DNA of 64,000 bases, from assembly GCA_046302815.1 (NCBI GenBank), contig JBKCHO010000145.1:1-64000 (forward strand). Direction: 5' to 3'. A program made the translations under genes and the position numbers. Every line of letters begins with the position of its first letter. Position 1 is the stretch's first letter. Origin of the DNA: JALRAP01 sp046302815. GTDB taxonomy: Bacteria; Bacteroidota; Bacteroidia; AKYH767-A; OLB10. Positions 18,471 through 26,613 of this stretch are shown piece after piece. A model generated the notes under the pieces. The model had not been told where the DNA came from and did not search any database. It was given only the letters and a program-made list of their open reading frames with translations.

Positions 18471-19064
18471 ATGGCCGCACAATTGAAAGCCGAATTCATT
18501 TCCAGCGTTGCAGACTACAGGAAATGTCCGAATCATCCGAATTCGGAGTTTGCTTTCATTGGCAGATCCAATGTGGGTAAATCCTCTCTGATAAACATGT
18601 TAGCGGATTCAAAAGGTCTTGCCAAAACATCATCGACTCCGGGAAAAACACAAACGATAAATCATTTTATTTTTGAGGAATCGTGGTATTTGGTTGACCT
18701 TCCAGGTTACGGCTACGCAAAATCCTCCAAGTCGGAAAGAGAGAAATGGGATAAAATGGTGAAGGGCTACCTGCAAAACCGCGAGCAGCTTACATGCGTA
18801 TTCGTTCTTGTAGATTCAAGGCTAGAGCCTCAAAAATCAGATTTGGAATTCATCAATAGCCTAGGAGAGTCGGGCATACCCTTGGCAATTGTCTTCACCA
18901 AATGTGACAAATTGACTAAAAACCAATTGCAATCGAATCTATCCAATTACAAAAACAAACTTTTAGGTTGGTGGGATGAACTTCCACCTACTTTCATCAC
19001 ATCGGCAGAGTCAAAAGCGGGGAAAGACGAGATGCTCGAATTCATCCACAAATTTTCTAAGTAG
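18471..19064 (+). CDS. engB: Ribosome biogenesis GTPase EngB/YihA
   Basis: EngB is an essential small GTPase used in large ribosomal subunit assembly. The G1 P-loop GRSNVGKSS is at residues 31-39, the G2 threonines sit in SSTPGKTQTIN, G3 is DLPGYGYA, and G4 is TKCDK. The 197-residue length is standard. It ends 7 bp before the convergent gldC stop, with no terminator hairpin between. Confidence 0.96.
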   Translation: MAAQLKAEFISSVADYRKCPNHPNSEFAFIGRSNVGKSSLINMLADSKGLAKTSSTPGKTQTINHFIFEESWYLVDLPGYGYAKSSKSEREKWDKMVKGYLQNREQLTCVFVLVDSRLEPQKSDLEFINSLGESGIPLAIVFTKCDKLTKNQLQSNLSNYKNKLLGWWDELPPTFITSAESKAGKDEMLEFIHKFSK

Positions 19065-19071
19065 GCATGCC

Positions 19072-19401
19072 TTAACGGATCACATTAGTCATCTTGCCAA
19101 ATCGTTCGGCAAAGGCTGTTATTTCCGCTGAAGCTTTCTCATCATTAGTTGAACGGCGATAGGTATCAGCCATGCTTCGGAAAGTTTCATAAAACAGATG
19201 TTGCATTTCCTCGACCATCATCTGCTTCGTCCACAAATCGATTCTCAAGGTGCATTTGTCTTTGGGATCCCATATGGATATAATCACCGAACTACACTCT
19301 TTCACCCCCTCGATTCCTGAATCATCCGCCTTCCATGTGATGCTCTCGGGCATCTTGCTATCATCCAAAGTGACACTGAAACTGATTTCTGATTTTTTCA
19401 T
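19072..19401 (-). CDS. gldC: Gliding motility protein GldC
   Basis: The 109-residue protein matches GldC of gliding Bacteroidota: MKKSEISFSVTLDD at the start, a central SIWDPKDKCTLRIDLWTKQMMVEEM block, and a SMADTYRRSTNDE stretch before the end. It has no signal peptide and should be cytoplasmic. In Flavobacterium johnsoniae GldC is not strictly required for gliding but improves it. I chose the Met at 19401 because it gives the family N-terminus and sits 7 bp after gldB; an in-frame upstream start would run into gldB. Confidence 0.92.
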   Translation of the reverse strand: MKKSEISFSVTLDDSKMPESITWKADDSGIEGVKECSSVIISIWDPKDKCTLRIDLWTKQMMVEEMQHLFYETFRSMADTYRRSTNDEKASAEITAFAERFGKMTNVIR

Positions 19402-19408
19402 AAAGCTG

Positions 19409-20421
19409 TTATGGTTTATAGGAAGAGCCCTCAAGTATTCCGAGAGCATCTTTATTGTCAATTAGCTCTTTCAAAGTACTATTATTATTATCCATGTATT
19501 CCCTAACAATCTTAAGTCCGATGTAAGAGGCTATTTTATCTGGGGCTTCGTCAGGGAACCCGGAAGTTTTTGGGGCCTGCACCAAAAATTTGGAGTACAA
19601 CGACCTATCCGTACTGAAAAGCATTTTGTTTTCGATGAACAATGCCCAAATGCGCTCTTCGTTTTCTTCGCACCAGTTCAACTCATTTTCCGAATACCCT
19701 AACAAAAGCGAATCCTTGATATCCGGCAACATCATTTGTACATAATACAAGGATTTTCCTTGGTGAATCATTTGACTCAAAAAATCCTTGCCAGCCAACT
19801 CGCCCGGGTGTTCACTTTCATACCAGCCCAGTGCTGCAGACGGAACTACTTGCTCAGGTATCATTCTTTTGCGAAGATAGAGCGGGAACCTGAGCTCTTG
19901 GTAGAACCTAGAATCTGAGCCCAGGAACATATCCAAACCCAGACCCAGGATGTTGGAATCAGCGACTATAGCATAGTTGAAAAATGAATTCAAGGTTACA
20001 ACCCTAGGAAAATCCTCTTGAGGAAAATGCTTGTGATAATTTAAAGAAAACTCGTTGACCTGTGAATGTATAGACTCCAAATCACCGAAAACGGAGTCGA
20101 TTGCAGCATTTACACTTTTTACACACTACTGTCATTGACAAATTTTCGAAGAGCCTCTTGGATTTCCTCCTCCTCGCCTTTCTCGATTTGCAGAACACCG
20201 TGAGTATAATTTTCGAAAAAGACGCCATACCGCTTTGAAAGTATAGACAACGAATCGCCCTTTAAAGCCACAACTTGAAGATCCTGATCAAACCTCTCAA
20301 TGACTATATCAGATTGAGAATCCGTTACATCTGAACCTGAACAACCAACGACAATGGTAGCACAGAGCATGAAGAACAAATTTCGAAATACTTTCAATGT
20401 GTTTTTTGAGTAAAATTGCAT
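19409..20421 (-). pseudogene. gldB: Gliding motility lipoprotein GldB, frameshifted
   Basis: Two open segments make up one GldB. The 5' segment (20421 down to the TAA at 20119-20121; 100 residues) has a lipoprotein signal with lipobox IVVGC and the IERFDQDL segment. The 3' segment (to 19409) has FNYAIVADSNILGLGLDMFLG, a GYSENELNWCEENEERIWALFIE block and a GldB-type SSYKP end. Switching to the -1 frame at 20122 would give a continuous protein of about 337 residues, close to normal GldB length. The frames change at a GT dinucleotide run (20121-20126); losing one GT would also restore the frame. GldB is needed for gliding and for stable T9SS-linked machinery in F. johnsoniae, so the break is either a sequencing error, a phase-variable run or a real loss. 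An in-frame TTG lies upstream of the chosen ATG. Confidence 0.85.
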
Positions 20422-20431
20422 GACCAAAAGA

Positions 20432-20439
20432 CAAATCTA
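20432..20439 (-). promoter_or_regulatory. Bacteroidota -7 element for gldBC (TAGATTTG)
   Basis: On the minus strand TAGATTTG is a full match to TAnnTTTG and lies 10 bp upstream of the gldB ATG. It overlaps the first base of the divergent beta-barrel gene. No good TTG -33 element is seen at 16-21 bp. Confidence 0.4.
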
Positions 20440-21107
20440 TGAATAAACGCAAAATCCTCTCGCTAGTTGTTATTTTATCCATGCCATTATTTATGGTTGC
20501 GCAAGAATCACAAAGCAAGTTTCACTTCGGCCTCAAGGCTTCTCCAGCATTCAGCTGGTTAAGGGTAGATGCAGAGGGTTTGGAAAAAGACGGAGGTCGT
20601 TTGGGCCTTTCCTATGGTCTTATGACCGAGTTTGCCATTTCTAAAAATTACTCCTTTTCCACAGGTTTGGAAATTGCTTACAGGGGAGGAAAGTACTCCA
20701 CAAGTGACATGAATGGCAAGATTGCCGTTTTACAAAAACTGCAATATGTCGAAATTCCTATAGGTCTAAAATTAAAAACCAATGAAATTGGCTATATCAC
20801 CTATTTCGGACATTTTGGTGCCTTGCCGGGTGTTTTAGTTCGTGCCAGATATGATGTGGATTACGAATCTGAGTTAAGTGGATCGGATGCCAATGATATA
20901 GGAAACCAATCCTACTTCTACGCAATAAACGCCCACCTTAATGTGGGAGCTGGAATTGAATATAACATCGGAGGAAGCACATCTTTGACTGCAGGAATAT
21001 ATTACAACAATGGACTCATGGATGTTTACAAGGGCCCAAAAGATTCCGATATCTCAGCCCAGCTTCGGACGGATGCTATTGTTTTGAATTTGGGAATTTT
21101 CTTCTAA
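20439..21107 (+). CDS. Outer-membrane beta-barrel protein (PorT-like family)
   Basis: A signal peptide (residues 1-21, ending FMVAQ) is followed by alternating-hydrophobicity strands typical of the eight-stranded OMP_b-brl_2 type: FHFGLKASPAFSWL, GLSYGLMTEFAI, YSFSTGLEIAYRGGKY, YVEIPIGLKLKT, LNVGAGIEYNI. The 222-residue size and the sequence style fit the PorT-family label used broadly in Bacteroidota; that label does not by itself imply the T9SS PorT protein. Only 17 bp separate its start from the gldB start, and nadE follows after 13 bp. Substrate or role is unknown. Confidence 0.75.
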   Translation: MNKRKILSLVVILSMPLFMVAQESQSKFHFGLKASPAFSWLRVDAEGLEKDGGRLGLSYGLMTEFAISKNYSFSTGLEIAYRGGKYSTSDMNGKIAVLQKLQYVEIPIGLKLKTNEIGYITYFGHFGALPGVLVRARYDVDYESELSGSDANDIGNQSYFYAINAHLNVGAGIEYNIGGSTSLTAGIYYNNGLMDVYKGPKDSDISAQLRTDAIVLNLGIFF

Positions 21108-21120
21108 CCCCATATAGCCA

Positions 21121-22746
21121 ATGAGAATAGCGCTTGCGCAGATCAATTGCCATATAGGCAACCTCAGCCTGAACGCCGATCTCATTGAAAAAAACCTTTC
21201 AAGAGCCAAGGAGAGTCGAGCCGATTTAGTCATATTTCCCGAATTAGCCATTTGCGGCTATCCGCCGATGGATTTATTGGAGTCGGAAGAGTTCATCACA
21301 AATTGTGAAAAAGCCATTGCCGACATCGCTTCCAGGTGCACTGGTATCACAGCCATTATCGGAGGACCATCAAGAAATCCCTCCTTGAAGGGTAAAAACC
21401 TATTTAATTCCGCTTTTGTTATTGCCGATGGAAAAATTACGGATGTCGTACATAAGACACTGTTACCAACCTACGATGTTTTCGACGAATACAGATATTT
21501 CGAACCCAATCGGGAATTCAAAACAATCAAGATCAATCAAACCAAAATTGCATTAACCATTTGCGAGGATATTTGGAATGAAGAGGATGACCCCATGTAT
21601 GTTTTCTCGCCTTTGGAGAAGTTGAAGGATCAAGGATTCACCATGATCATCAATATTGCCGCCTCTCCATTTGATTACAATCATAGGGAAAAAAGAATTT
21701 CGATTCTTTCAAGGAACGCCATCAAGTACAATACTCCGTTGGTTTATGTGAACCACACAGGGGCTCAAAACGATTTAATTTTTGATGGAGGATCCATGGT
21801 GATGGAGTACAGTGGCGCGGTACTTAAAGAATTGCCATACTTTGAATCCGACCTGTCGTTTTTCGATTTAAATTTGCTAACATCATTTCCAGCAACCAAA
21901 CCAAAAGAAAAATACGAACGAATTCGAAAGGCTTTGGTCTGTGGAATCCGCGACTATTTCCAAAAATGCGGCTTTAAAAATGCCACACTTGGCTTGTCTG
22001 GAGGAATAGATTCGGCTCTTGTGGCCGCACTTGCAACTGAAGCACTCGGACCCGAACATGTACACCCCGTGCTTATGCCATCCGCCTTTTCATCTGAACA
22101 CTCCGTTAGCGATGCCATGGAGCTAGCTTCCAACCTTGGGTTGAATGCCACTACGATTCCAATAAATAAGATTTTCGACACCTTCATTGAAGAAACAAAA
22201 GCTTCTTTTAGAGATAAGCCATTTGATCTTACCGAGGAAAATATTCAGTCGCGGATAAGAGGAACCATCCTGATGGCACTAGCTAATAAGCATGGTTATG
22301 TACTGCTGAATACATCCAACAAAAGTGAACTTGCGGTTGGCTACGGTACATTATACGGAGACATGGCCGGAGGCATTTCCGTAATTGGCGATTTGTACAA
22401 GACTGAAGTTTATGAACTTTGCAACCACCTCAATTTGAAAAAACAAATCATTCCAAAGAACATAATAACGAAAGCACCATCGGCAGAACTTCGGCCCGGA
22501 CAAAAAGACTCAGACTCCCTACCAGATTATGAAATACTGGATCGGTTGCTTTTCATGATTTTAGAACAAAAGCAGGGCCGTGAAGGATTATTGAAATACG
22601 GATTCGATAAATCGTTAGTGGAAAAAGTGATCCAACTGGTGAACAGAAGCGAGTTTAAAAGATTTCAATTTGCACCCATACTCCGGGTATCTACAAAAGC
22701 ATTCGGATCAGGGAGACGAATGCCATTGGTTGCAAAGTACACATAA
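21121..22746 (+). CDS. nadE: Glutamine-dependent NAD+ synthetase
   Basis: NadE converts deamido-NAD to NAD using ammonia released from glutamine. The N-terminal nitrilase-type glutaminase has its catalytic triad at Glu41 (FPELAICGYPP), Lys112 (HKTLLPTYD) and Cys148 (LTICEDIW). The C-terminal synthetase has the PP-loop SGGIDS at 293-298. The 541-residue length fits the two-domain type found in this phylum. It is convergent with korB across a shared terminator. Its product is used by NAD kinase encoded at 39465-40367. Confidence 0.96.
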   Translation: MRIALAQINCHIGNLSLNADLIEKNLSRAKESRADLVIFPELAICGYPPMDLLESEEFITNCEKAIADIASRCTGITAIIGGPSRNPSLKGKNLFNSAFVIADGKITDVVHKTLLPTYDVFDEYRYFEPNREFKTIKINQTKIALTICEDIWNEEDDPMYVFSPLEKLKDQGFTMIINIAASPFDYNHREKRISILSRNAIKYNTPLVYVNHTGAQNDLIFDGGSMVMEYSGAVLKELPYFESDLSFFDLNLLTSFPATKPKEKYERIRKALVCGIRDYFQKCGFKNATLGLSGGIDSALVAALATEALGPEHVHPVLMPSAFSSEHSVSDAMELASNLGLNATTIPINKIFDTFIEETKASFRDKPFDLTEENIQSRIRGTILMALANKHGYVLLNTSNKSELAVGYGTLYGDMAGGISVIGDLYKTEVYELCNHLNLKKQIIPKNIITKAPSAELRPGQKDSDSLPDYEILDRLLFMILEQKQGREGLLKYGFDKSLVEKVIQLVNRSEFKRFQFAPILRVSTKAFGSGRRMPLVAKYT

Positions 22747-22777
22747 AAAAAGCCCCGCAAATTTGCGGGGCTTTTTT
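22745..22777. terminator. Bidirectional intrinsic terminator between nadE and korB
   Basis: A perfect palindrome, GCCCCGCAAATTTGCGGGGC, is flanked by an A7 run on the left and a T6 run on the right. It therefore reads as a strong hairpin plus T tract from both directions and serves both nadE and the convergent korAB operon. Confidence 0.92.
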
Positions 22778-22793
22778 ATACTTCCATTGAAGC

Positions 22794-23834
22794 TTACTGG
22801 ATTTCCCAAACATCCCTTCCACGAAGCAACTTATCCAAGTCACCGGAACCTTTGGAGGAAACAACATTATCAATTTGTGTCTTCATGCCATCCTCGTAGC
22901 AGGGGCGATCTTCTACATAAAACACACCGAAAGGTCGCGGGAAATGATCTCCTCCCTTGCGGGGATTATCGAAGAAACGACTCAGCATGGCCGCCTTGAC
23001 ACGATCCGTTTCATCGTGTATCCACAGGTCATCAGCAGAATGATTTGCCATATCCACCACGACCGGTTTGAAACCATCTAGCTTAATTCCCTTCTCGCCA
23101 TTTTGACCAAATACCAATGGTTTTCCGTGCTCAACAAACAAAGTCTCGATCTTTTTGGTCTCTTTGTCAGTGAAAATTTCAAACGCTCCATCATTGAATA
23201 CATTACAGTTTTGGTAAATCTCAACGAATGAAGTCCCTTTATGTTTGTGAGAGCGACGAAGTATCTCCTTGAGATGTACTGGGTCGCGATCCATGGAACG
23301 CGATACGAATGTGGCATCAGCACCCAGAGCCAATGCAGCAGGATTGAAAGGATGGTCGACTGATCCGAAAGGAGTAGACTTTGTAACCTTTCCCTCTTCC
23401 GATGTAGGAGAGTACTGACCTTTTGTCAAACCATAAATTTCATTGTTGAAGACAAGCAGGTTCACATCGAAATTTCGGCGAAGCAGATGAATGAAATGGT
23501 TTCCTCCTATAGACATAGAATCTCCATCACCAGAAACGATCCATACACTGAGATCGGGTCGAGCGGCTTTCAATCCACTGGCAATTGCTGTTGCCCTACC
23601 ATGGATAGAGTGCATACCGAAAGTCTCCATGTAATAAGGAAATCGCGAAGAGCAACCGATTCCAGATACGAAAACGATGTTTTCGCGAGGAATACCCAAA
23701 TCGGGGATAACGGTTTGAACTTGTTTCAATATGGAATAATCTCCACATCCAGGACACCACCTTACATCCTGGTCGGTTACAAGATCCTTGGCGGTGAAGG
23801 CAGAAGATGAGGGATTCGTTGCTACTGTAGACAT
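22794..23834 (-). CDS. korB: 2-oxoacid:ferredoxin oxidoreductase, beta subunit
   Basis: KorB binds thiamine pyrophosphate in the ferredoxin-dependent oxidation of 2-oxoglutarate (or another 2-oxoacid) to the acyl-CoA. The CPGCGDY motif (about residues 28-34) and the TPP/Mg motif GDGDSMSIGGNH are clear, followed by NNEIYGLTKGQ. The 346-residue length is standard. Paired with the fused gamma-alpha subunit 35 bp upstream, this is the KorAB type. 2-oxoglutarate is the likeliest substrate given the family, though sequence alone does not settle it. Confidence 0.92.
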   Translation of the reverse strand: MSTVATNPSSSAFTAKDLVTDQDVRWCPGCGDYSILKQVQTVIPDLGIPRENIVFVSGIGCSSRFPYYMETFGMHSIHGRATAIASGLKAARPDLSVWIVSGDGDSMSIGGNHFIHLLRRNFDVNLLVFNNEIYGLTKGQYSPTSEEGKVTKSTPFGSVDHPFNPAALALGADATFVSRSMDRDPVHLKEILRRSHKHKGTSFVEIYQNCNVFNDGAFEIFTDKETKKIETLFVEHGKPLVFGQNGEKGIKLDGFKPVVVDMANHSADDLWIHDETDRVKAAMLSRFFDNPRKGGDHFPRPFGVFYVEDRPCYEDGMKTQIDNVVSSKGSGDLDKLLRGRDVWEIQ

Positions 23835-23869
23835 GACTTTGTCGTTATGAGTTGAACTGTTTTACGATG

Positions 23870-25720
23870 TTATTTTTCTGAAAGTACGATTTCGATTTTC
23901 TCCAAAATTTCACCTGCTGTGAAAGGCATACCCTGGATCTTATTATAGGGGATTGCAGGAATCATGAACTTATCGCGGATGATTTTAACAAGTTGGCCGT
24001 TATTCATCTCAGGAACCAGCACCTTGTCGTAACTGTACAAGATCTCACCCAGGTTCTTGGGGAATGGCTTCATATGGCGCAAATGAGCATGTGCCACTTC
24101 GTAACCTTTGGCGTGAGCATCAATCAATGCAGTCTTGATGGAACCGTATGTTGATCCCCAGCCGAGAACAAGCAACTTGCCTTTGGAAGGACCCGAGTCT
24201 ATGGTTTGGTTAGGAATGTAATCAGCAATCTTCTCTACTTTGGCCTCACGCATGTGTACCATGAATTCATGGTTTTCGGGGTCATAGGAGATATTGCCTG
24301 TTTCATGCTGTTTCTCAATACCACCAATGCGATGCTCGAGCCCGGCTGTGCCTGGAATAGCCCAAGGACGGGAAAGTTTTTCATCGCGCTTGTAAGGCAG
24401 ATACTTTTCACCGCCGTTTTTCTCTTTGGCAAATTCAACTTTAATGGGTTTCAAGTCTGCAGATTTTGGGAATCTCCATGGCTCAGCACCATTGGCTACA
24501 TAGCCATCAGACAAGAACATTACTGGGGTCATGAATTCGACTGCTATGCGGCATGCTTCATAAACCGCATCGAAACAATCGGCTGGTGAACAAGCAGAGA
24601 TTACAGGTATTGGAGCTTCGCCATTTCTTCCGTACATGGCTTGCATCAAATCAGACTGTTCTGTTTTGGTAGGAAGTCCTGTGGATGGCCCTCCACGCTG
24701 CACATTCACAATAACCAATGGAATTTCCAACATAACCGAAAGACCGATAGCTTCCCCTTTAAGGGCAATGCCCGGACCCGAAGATGTGGTGACACCCAAA
24801 GATCCACCGAACGCCGCACCGATTGTGGAGCATATTGCTGCAATTTCATCCTCGGCTTGAAAAGTCTTCACACCAAAAGTCTTGTATTTGGCTAACTCGT
24901 GAAGAATATCAGAGGCTGGTGTGATAGGGTAAGAACCCAAAAACAATTCCAAGCCTGATTTTTGAGAGGCGGCAATCAAGCCCATAGCAGTAGCTTGGTT
25001 ACCCATGATATTGCGATACACGCCAGATTTCATCTTGGCAGGATTCACCACGAACCTTGGAGTAAGTGTTTCAGTTGTATCACCATAGTGATAACCCGCT
25101 TTCAAAATCTTGATGTTGGCATTAAGGATATCAGGTTTCTTAGAAAATTTCTCTTCGAGGAACTTAATACTGTTGTCGAGGGTGCGGTTATACATCCAAT
25201 ACAGAAAACCCAACACAAACATGTTCTTTGAACGATCTATCTCCTTGGTTCCAAGTCCAGAGTCATTCAATGCGGAACGGGTCATTTTTGTAACATCGAT
25301 GCGAATGACCTTGTATGGCTCCAGAGAACCATTCTCCAAAGGATTGTCTTGTTCGGCGATGTTGGCAAGCCGAAGGTTTTTAGCATCAAACCCTTCGGTG
25401 TTTGCAATAACAATTCCACCCTTCTTCAACTGTTTTATATTGGCTTTAAGGGCGGCAGCGTTCATAACAACCAAAACATCGCAGCGATCACCGGGAGAAT
25501 AAATGCTGGTGCTACCAAAGTGAAGCTGGTATCCAGATACTCCCGCCAAGGTGCCCTGAGGCGCCCTTATCTCGGCTGGAAAATCGGGGAATGTACTGAT
25601 ATCGTTACCAAATAACGCAGCGGTATTGGTGAATTGGGTTCCGGTTAACTGCATTCCGTCACCGGAGTCTCCGGCGAACTTGATAATGACCCTTTCCAGG
25701 GTATCTGATTGATGCGACAT
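23870..25720 (-). CDS. korA: 2-oxoacid:ferredoxin oxidoreductase, fused gamma-alpha subunit
   Basis: The first 190 or so residues are the gamma domain (FAGDSGDGMQLTGTQF near residue 15, PAEIRAPQGTLAGVSG), the rest the alpha domain with EDEIAAICSTIGAAFGGS, TTSSGPGIALKGEAIG and the QRGGPSTGLPTKTEQSDL block. The fused 616-residue form is the usual two-gene KorA. With KorB it feeds reduced ferredoxin and acyl-CoA, working around or in place of the 2-oxoglutarate dehydrogenase step. A good -7 promoter element lies 44 bp upstream. Confidence 0.93.
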   Translation of the reverse strand: MSHQSDTLERVIIKFAGDSGDGMQLTGTQFTNTAALFGNDISTFPDFPAEIRAPQGTLAGVSGYQLHFGSTSIYSPGDRCDVLVVMNAAALKANIKQLKKGGIVIANTEGFDAKNLRLANIAEQDNPLENGSLEPYKVIRIDVTKMTRSALNDSGLGTKEIDRSKNMFVLGFLYWMYNRTLDNSIKFLEEKFSKKPDILNANIKILKAGYHYGDTTETLTPRFVVNPAKMKSGVYRNIMGNQATAMGLIAASQKSGLELFLGSYPITPASDILHELAKYKTFGVKTFQAEDEIAAICSTIGAAFGGSLGVTTSSGPGIALKGEAIGLSVMLEIPLVIVNVQRGGPSTGLPTKTEQSDLMQAMYGRNGEAPIPVISACSPADCFDAVYEACRIAVEFMTPVMFLSDGYVANGAEPWRFPKSADLKPIKVEFAKEKNGGEKYLPYKRDEKLSRPWAIPGTAGLEHRIGGIEKQHETGNISYDPENHEFMVHMREAKVEKIADYIPNQTIDSGPSKGKLLVLGWGSTYGSIKTALIDAHAKGYEVAHAHLRHMKPFPKNLGEILYSYDKVLVPEMNNGQLVKIIRDKFMIPAIPYNKIQGMPFTAGEILEKIEIVLSEK

Positions 25721-25763
25721 GACTTAATAAATGGTGGTTGAAATGCTACTTTATTTGCGGATG

Positions 25764-25771
25764 CAAAGTTA
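25764..25771 (-). promoter_or_regulatory. Bacteroidota -7 element for korAB (TAACTTTG)
   Basis: On the minus strand TAACTTTG, followed by CATCC, matches the TAnnTTTG consensus and its common downstream C/A context. It gives a leader of about 35-40 nt before the korA ATG. A TTTTTG tract lies upstream but too close to serve as the -33 element. Confidence 0.5.
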
Positions 25772-25875
25772 CGGCAAAAATCAGAGGCTTCAGAACCCAA
25801 AAACCAATATTCTGGAATCTTTACCCCCTACAAAAGATGCGCACTTATCTATTTGGTATTCTGATTGTTATACAA

Positions 25876-26547
25876 CTAATCCTGGGGTAAAGAAAAAACC
25901 AAATAGCATATTTTCAAACCCTCTGCCAAAAATCGTTTCTCATAGGTGGTTTTAATATTCAAAACGGGATTGGTTTCTAAAGTGCCATAAAGATCATTCG
26001 TAGACACCTGAATCGAAGCCTTTGCTGCCGCTGCACATTCGAGCGAATAATCGAACAACGGTGCCGAGTCTGTCTTCAAGTGAATTAGACCGCCTGGCTT
26101 TAATAATGTTCTGTACATTTCTAAAAACCTAGGACCTGTCATCCTACTTTTCTCCCTTGTTTTCTGTGGTTGAGGGTCGGGGAATGTTATCCAAATCTCA
26201 CTTACTTCACCACGAGAAAATACAGAGGACAGATGCTGGATTTGCATCCGAAGGAAGGCTGCATTGCCAACATGTTCTTCATTAATGGTTTTTGCTCCTC
26301 TCCAAATTCGTGCACCTTTTCGGTCCACTCCGATGAAATTTTTTTCAGGAAACATCCTCGATAAACCAACGGTATATTCCCCTTTTCCGCAACCCAACTC
26401 CAATACGATGGGGTTCGCATTTCCAAATACCTCGCTGTTCCATTTGCCCTTGATTGGATAATCTCGATCCGCATAGGCGGAACCAGGTTGATATACCCTT
26501 TGCATTCCTTCCAGTTCGGCAAATCGTTGGAGTTTGTTTTTAGCCAT
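25876..26547 (-). CDS. trmB: tRNA (guanine-46 N7)-methyltransferase
   Basis: TrmB methylates G46 in the tRNA variable loop using S-adenosylmethionine. The SAM-binding motif LELGCGKGEYT, the GVDRKGARIWRGAK segment and the catalytic-side FPDPQPQKTREKSRM block are all present. Starting at the Met of MAKNKLQRFAELEG gives 223 residues, the normal size; an upstream in-frame start adds 41 residues without family resemblance and would overlap the divergent promoter. It is a single-gene unit. Confidence 0.95.
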   Translation of the reverse strand: MAKNKLQRFAELEGMQRVYQPGSAYADRDYPIKGKWNSEVFGNANPIVLELGCGKGEYTVGLSRMFPEKNFIGVDRKGARIWRGAKTINEEHVGNAAFLRMQIQHLSSVFSRGEVSEIWITFPDPQPQKTREKSRMTGPRFLEMYRTLLKPGGLIHLKTDSAPLFDYSLECAAAAKASIQVSTNDLYGTLETNPVLNIKTTYEKRFLAEGLKICYLVFSLPQD

Positions 26548-26565
26548 TTCTTTAAAACTGTTGGA

Positions 26566-26573
26566 CAAAATTA
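26566..26573 (-). promoter_or_regulatory. Bacteroidota -7 element for trmB (TAATTTTG)
   Basis: TAATTTTG on the minus strand is a full TAnnTTTG match and lies 18 bp before the trmB ATG at 26547. It shares the 66-bp intergenic space with the divergent glycosyltransferase promoter. No TTG -33 element is visible. Confidence 0.45.
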
Positions 26574-26601
26574 CGCATTCGGTCAGGTGTCTACATAAAA
26601 C

Positions 26602-26609
26602 TACCTTTG
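26602..26609 (+). promoter_or_regulatory. Bacteroidota -7 element just before a start codon (TACCTTTG)
   Basis: TACCTTTG fully matches TAnnTTTG but ends only 4 bp before the ATG at 26614. With the usual distance from the -7 element to the first transcribed base, the message would start at or next to the ATG, i.e. be leaderless or nearly so. No -33 TTG is seen. Confidence 0.4.
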
Positions 26610-26613
26610 CAAA

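Noticed and set aside
20113..20130. Programmed -1 ribosomal frameshifting in gldB
   Set aside because: The 0-frame codons before the stop (AGT AGT GTG TAA) do not form an X XXY YYZ slippery heptamer, and the A5 run lies at and after the stop. An indel at the GT run explains the data better.
25731..25955. 74-codon plus-strand frame between korA and trmB
   Set aside because: It runs into the 3' end of trmB, has no family resemblance, and overlaps the kor promoter.
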